A stretch of DNA of 9,097 nucleotides from Dehalococcoidia bacterium (GTDB lineage: Bacteria > Chloroflexota > Dehalococcoidia > GIF9 > AB-539-J10), in assembly GCA_030605665.1 (NCBI GenBank), contig JAUWHW010000027.1:1-9097 (forward strand). The letters run 5' to 3'. Below the pieces are notes generated by a model. The model worked only from the letters and a program-made list of their open reading frames with translations, was not told where the DNA came from and did no database searches. Positions 6,429 to 9,097 of the stretch are shown piece after piece. The first letter of the stretch is position 1. Each line of letters starts with the position of its first letter. The translations under genes were made by a program, and so were the position numbers.

Positions 6429-7556
6429 TTATGTTTTGGTGTTACCTAAGCGTTTTTTAAGATAGTCGATAGCTTTCACTGGTGTGGGGTCGGTATGATT
6501 AAGCATAGCTAAATAATAGCTGACCCAGTCCCCAAGAAAGACAAGGCTCATCATCTGCGTTAAATACCCTGCGCCTTTGCTGTCAATAATTTCATGTTCT
6601 ACTCCAGCCTTTTTCAGAATCTCGCTGGTTATTTGATACCGAGCCGTAATTCTGGGATGGAGTAAAGGACAGCGAAGCAAGATTACATACACCTTGCTTG
6701 CCATTTCCTGGGGAAACTCATAGCCGACTACAGCATTGTGGTTAAGTTCGGAGAAGGTTTCATAAAAAGCCCAGGTTTTGCTATTCTCGTTGAATTGAGC
6801 TTTCCACCTTTGGGCTACTGGGGAAAGTATGCCAGCACCATAGATGACTACCAGCTTGCCAAATAATTTACTGGCTAGCTGTTTAGCTGGATTAAGAGAC
6901 ATAGGTATATTTTCCGCTAGCTTGCCTAAAAGCCCCTCAAGTAGTTGAGCCATTTCTTCCACCAGGGCTGGCAAGGCTTGTACAGTGAGGTTGCTTCGCT
7001 TCGCTCGCAATGACAAAATGGAACCAGCCGATTTATCCTCAAGGAAGCCCAGTTTGCTAAACAAGGCAATAAGGGGAATAAAACTATATCCTAAAGCAGC
7101 CCGGGGCTGGGAGAGGTAGTCTATAGTGAAAACAGGAATCCCTCTTTCCCGAGCTAGATTTTTTAATTTGCCACCAGTGGTGATAGCTAGTTTCTTACAA
7201 TTTATGCTCAATGCCTGCGTAAATGCAGATAGAGTTTCCTCCGTGTTTCCTGAATAGCTGGAGGCAATAACCAGGGTTTTAGCATCCACGAAAGGAGGCA
7301 AATCATAGCCACGATGGACGAATATTAGTGGTTTGCTTAATTCTGAAGTCAAGCTACGCAGCAAATCACCGCCAATAGCCGAACCACCCATACCACAGAT
7401 AACTATCTTGTCAATATCCTTGAAGCCGGTGGGTAAAGCGAACTTATTAGCTTTTTCCCAGGCCTGGCGGCATTGTTGAGGCAAGCCATGAAGATGAACT
7501 ACCATCCCATCTGGGTCGTATTGCCTATATATCTCTAAGTTATCCAGGTCCATCAT
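6429..7556 (-). CDS. Bifunctional phosphoglucose/phosphomannose isomerase
   Basis: A 375-residue cytoplasmic SIS-domain enzyme of the archaeal-type PGI/PMI family, interconverting glucose-6-P or mannose-6-P with fructose-6-P. The first SIS domain shows VICGMGGSAIGGDLL (52-66), ASSYSGNTEET (98-108) and PRAALGYSF (151-159). The second shows YGAGILSPVAQRWKAQFNEN (239-258) and SELNHNAVVGYE (269-280). Glu257 and His273 have the same 16-residue spacing as catalytic Glu203/His219 of the Pyrobaculum enzyme (from memory). It is longer than the usual 300-350 residues partly because of an in-frame repeat insertion at residues about 180-191, in the linker between the domains. It follows the phosphohexomutase gene, so the two make a hexose-phosphate interconversion unit. 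Start: an in-frame TAG a few codons upstream forces initiation at ATG 7556 or the adjacent ATG 7553. The only Shine-Dalgarno is AGGA in the end of the adjacent repeat element. Confidence 0.93.
   Translation of the reverse strand: MMDLDNLEIYRQYDPDGMVVHLHGLPQQCRQAWEKANKFALPTGFKDIDKIVICGMGGSAIGGDLLRSLTSELSKPLIFVHRGYDLPPFVDAKTLVIASSYSGNTEETLSAFTQALSINCKKLAITTGGKLKNLARERGIPVFTIDYLSQPRAALGYSFIPLIALFSKLGFLEDKSAGSILSLRAKRSNLTVQALPALVEEMAQLLEGLLGKLAENIPMSLNPAKQLASKLFGKLVVIYGAGILSPVAQRWKAQFNENSKTWAFYETFSELNHNAVVGYEFPQEMASKVYVILLRCPLLHPRITARYQITSEILKKAGVEHEIIDSKGAGYLTQMMSLVFLGDWVSYYLAMLNHTDPTPVKAIDYLKKRLGNTKT
6984..7016 (-). repeat. REP-like repeat inserted in frame in the isomerase gene
   Basis: Minus strand TTGTCATTGCGAGCGAAGCG continuing AAGCAACCTCACT matches a dispersed repeat that recurs in many bacterial genomes with nearly this sequence (recognised from memory). 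Here it is translated as ILSLRAKRSNLTV and keeps the frame. The alternating GCGA/GCTTCG core can fold imperfectly. It lies in the interdomain linker, where extra residues are likely tolerated. Confidence 0.7.
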
Positions 7557-7560
7557 ATTA

Positions 7561-7684
7561 AAATCCTAAATACTAATTTCTAAACTCTAAACAAACTCAA
7601 AATTCTAAATCCAAGGGCTCAAAAGGGTTTGGGATTTGGGACTTTGGTCATTTGAATTTATTTCGAATTTGGTGCTTAGGATTT
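7561..7684. repeat. 124-bp MITE-like inverted-repeat element between the mutase and isomerase genes
   Basis: The left arm 7561-7584 (AAATCCTAAATACTAATTTC...) and the inverted right arm 7661-7684 match at about 18 of 24 positions, and an inner pair (AAATCCAA against TTTGGGATTT) extends the fold. The interior is low-complexity A/T with runs of C or G on opposite sides. There is no coding capacity beyond a ten-codon run. The size, terminal inverted repeats and intergenic position fit a non-autonomous or hairpin-type dispersed repeat. Confidence 0.65.
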
Positions 7685-7689
7685 CGTTT

Positions 7690-7698
7690 TTCCTCCTC
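7690..7698 (-). promoter_or_regulatory. Shine-Dalgarno left stranded by the repeat element
   Basis: Directly at the mutase stop the minus strand reads TAGGAGGAGGAAAAACG, a near-perfect ribosome binding site with no gene start behind it. The isomerase ATG is 133 bases further on, past the 124-bp repeat. If the repeat is removed, this site falls at a plausible distance before ATG 7556. It is therefore probably the original isomerase site, separated by insertion. Confidence 0.55.
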
Positions 7699-9097
7699 CT
7701 AAATGCCTATCAGTCTCTTGCCTTCATCTAACAGTTTTCTTACTTTTTCCAGGCTTTCACCTTCGGCGTAAAGGCGAACCAGTGGCTCCGTGCCTGAAAA
7801 GCGAACGAGCAACCAAGATTCATCAGCCAGGAAAAAGCGAAATCCGTCAGTGGTATCTACCCTGGTTACCTTGGCTCCAGCTATGGTACCTATAGAGCCA
7901 GAGGTGAGTCGGTCTACGATTTTTCGGCGCTTGCCTCTAGTGACATGAAAGTCGACGCGCTTGTAGTAATGAGGACCCACTTTGCTATAAAGGTAATCCA
8001 AAAGCTGGGATGGCGTTTTACCCATTTTTACCATAAAATCAAGGAAGTAGAGTCCAGCAAGGATGCCATCTCTCTCGGGAATGTGGCCGCGGAATCCATA
8101 GCCACCACTTTCCTCACCACCGATAATGGCCCTTTCTCTCATCATTAGCGGAGCAACATACTTGAAGCCCACCGAGGTTTCATAGACTGGAATGTCGAAG
8201 ATTTTCCCTAACTTAGAAATCATATTGGTGGATGTTAATGTTTTAACCATCGGCCCTCGCTCACCTCGAACCTCCAGAAAGTAAAGACAGAGCAGAGCAA
8301 AGACCTGGTGCTGGTTTAAGAACTCTCCCCTTTCATCTATGATGCCAATGCGGTCAGCATCTCCATCGGTGGCCAAGCCAATGTCGGCTTTTTGTTCAAC
8401 AACCAACCTAGAAAGATTAGTCAGGTTTTTAGCAATAGGCTCTGGCTGGATTCCAGGGAATGCAGGATTTCTCTCACTGTTAATTTCGGTGAGTTCTATA
8501 TTCCCATCTTGAAGGAGAGTCTTGAAGTAGCTGCTGCCAGCACCATACATGGGGTCAACAATTATGTCTAATTTTTGGTTTCTTAGCTCTTCTAGGTTGA
8601 CAAGTTGGCTCAGCCGCCTAAAGTAGGCGGGTGTGGGGTCCAGATAATCAATTAGCCCTTTTTTCAAAGCTTTATCCAAGGCAAGCCTTTTTACACCCTC
8701 TTCCAGCCCTCTCCCTTCAAGGGAGAGGGTTTGGGTGAGGCGAGCAATGTTTTTTTCTATTTGGGAGGTGACTTCGTTTGGAGCGCTGGCACCTTCTTGG
8801 GATTTATATTTGAATCCATTCCATGAACCTGGATTGTGGCTAGCAGTGATAATGATAGCTCCGGCGGCTTTTATAGCGGGAACAGTATAGCTCACTACTG
8901 GCGTGGGAGTTGGCTTAAGGCAAAGGTGAACCTTGATATCATTGCCAGCGATTATCTCAGCAGCGGCAGAGGCAAAATCCTCGGAGGCAAAGCGGGTGTC
9001 ATAGCCAATTAATAGCCCCTTTTGACTGAGTCCGCTTTCCTTTAAATACTCCGCTACTCCTTGAGCACAAATGCGCACATTGTCAAAGGTGAAATCC
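7699..9097 (-). CDS. Phosphoglucomutase/phosphomannomutase (alpha-D-phosphohexomutase), 5' end outside the window
   Basis: Interconverts hexose-1-phosphate and hexose-6-phosphate in the cytoplasm through a phosphoserine. The frame is open to the window edge and reads DFTFDNVRICAQGVAEYL, the normal N-terminal region of the family, so a GTG at 9078 is internal and only about 16 N-terminal residues are missing. Counting from the first whole codon (9096), motifs are TASHNPGSWNGFK with catalytic Ser86, metal-binding DGDADR at 244-249, sugar-recognition GEESGG at 327-332 and phosphate-binding RFSGTEP at 432-438. All are intact. Residues about 119-134 (LTQTLSLEGRGLEEG) are encoded by an inserted palindromic repeat. 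The following isomerase gene supplies or uses its 6-phosphate products. Whether glucose or mannose is preferred cannot be told from sequence. Confidence 0.94.
   Translation of the reverse strand, partial: DFTFDNVRICAQGVAEYLKESGLSQKGLLIGYDTRFASEDFASAAAEIIAGNDIKVHLCLKPTPTPVVSYTVPAIKAAGAIIITASHNPGSWNGFKYKSQEGASAPNEVTSQIEKNIARLTQTLSLEGRGLEEGVKRLALDKALKKGLIDYLDPTPAYFRRLSQLVNLEELRNQKLDIIVDPMYGAGSSYFKTLLQDGNIELTEINSERNPAFPGIQPEPIAKNLTNLSRLVVEQKADIGLATDGDADRIGIIDERGEFLNQHQVFALLCLYFLEVRGERGPMVKTLTSTNMISKLGKIFDIPVYETSVGFKYVAPLMMRERAIIGGEESGGYGFRGHIPERDGILAGLYFLDFMVKMGKTPSQLLDYLYSKVGPHYYKRVDFHVTRGKRRKIVDRLTSGSIGTIAGAKVTRVDTTDGFRFFLADESWLLVRFSGTEPLVRLYAEGESLEKVRKLLDEGKRLIGI
8696..8740 (-). repeat. REP-like palindromic repeat inserted in frame in the mutase gene
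   Basis: CCCTCTCCCT at 8707-8716 and AGGGAGAGGG at 8720-8729 form a perfect 10-bp stem with a three-base loop, followed by TTTGGGTGAGG. This is nearly identical to a dispersed 'CCCTCTCCC...GGGAGAGGGT..GGGTGAGG' repeat known from many bacterial genomes (from memory). It is translated without a stop as RLTQTLSLEGRGLEEG, between 'IEKNIAR' and 'VKRLALDKALK', which adjoin in relatives as I recall them. The outer limits are approximate. Confidence 0.7.

Noticed and set aside
8616..8632. Palindrome CCGCCT-AAAGT-AGGCGG in the mutase gene
   Set aside because: It encodes PAYFRRL, normal for this family at this place, so it needs no element or regulatory explanation.
7699..9078. The mutase starting at GTG 9078
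   Set aside because: The frame continues to the window edge and encodes DFTFDN, the conserved lead-in to VRICAQ, so the true start is outside the window.
1..9097. A defence island, CRISPR array, phage module, toxin-antitoxin pair or new multi-gene system
   Set aside because: No spaced direct repeats, nuclease, integrase, phage or toxin-like genes were seen. All intact genes belong to known housekeeping, transport or metabolic families.

Overview
The window looks like a bacterial chromosome segment with moderate GC, most likely from a Chloroflexota/Dehalococcoidia-type anaerobe. That placement is an inference. It rests on the recA-recX pair with a divergent RecA P-loop, a sodium-pump decarboxylase beta subunit, an archaeal-type bifunctional phosphoglucose/phosphomannose isomerase next to a phosphohexomutase, and an ISNCY-like element end. 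No rRNA or other phylogenetic marker is available to settle it.

Layout. Positions 1-136 hold the 5' end of an ISNCY/IS481-like insertion sequence that runs off the left edge: 28 codons of transposase on the minus strand, preceded by two tandem 22-bp end repeats. A clear promoter (158-186) then drives an orphan lipoprotein substrate-binding protein of the branched-chain amino acid/amide type (219-1391), which is followed by two strong hairpins. A COG1237-type metallo-beta-lactamase-fold hydrolase follows (1479-2378). It converges on a badly decayed, truncated B12-binding radical-SAM pseudogene (2380-2892, minus). recA (3034-4068) has a strong promoter but no visible Shine-Dalgarno, and recX overlaps its 3' end. 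recX runs tail to tail into, and overlaps, an oadB/gcdB-like sodium pump beta subunit (4568-5749, minus). Directly upstream of oadB lies a 59-codon single-pass membrane protein, best read as a gamma-like subunit. Two plus-strand tRNA genes, Ile(GAT) and Ser(GCT), each have their own promoter. The right part (6429-9097, minus) is a two-gene sugar-phosphate unit: a phosphohexomutase (5' end outside the window) followed by a bifunctional phosphoglucose/phosphomannose isomerase.

How the genes work together. RecA and RecX form the recombinase and its modulator. The two oad-type subunits would form the membrane part of a Na+-translocating decarboxylase whose alpha subunit is not here. The mutase and isomerase together interconvert hexose-1-P, glucose-6-P, mannose-6-P and fructose-6-P.

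The most notable signal is not a new enzyme system but small repeat elements acting on genes. The mutase and the isomerase each carry a different REP-like palindromic repeat inserted in frame. A 124-bp hairpin element sits between the two genes and appears to have separated the isomerase from its original Shine-Dalgarno, while its own end supplies a substitute. I see no CRISPR array, phage module, toxin-antitoxin pair or defence island.
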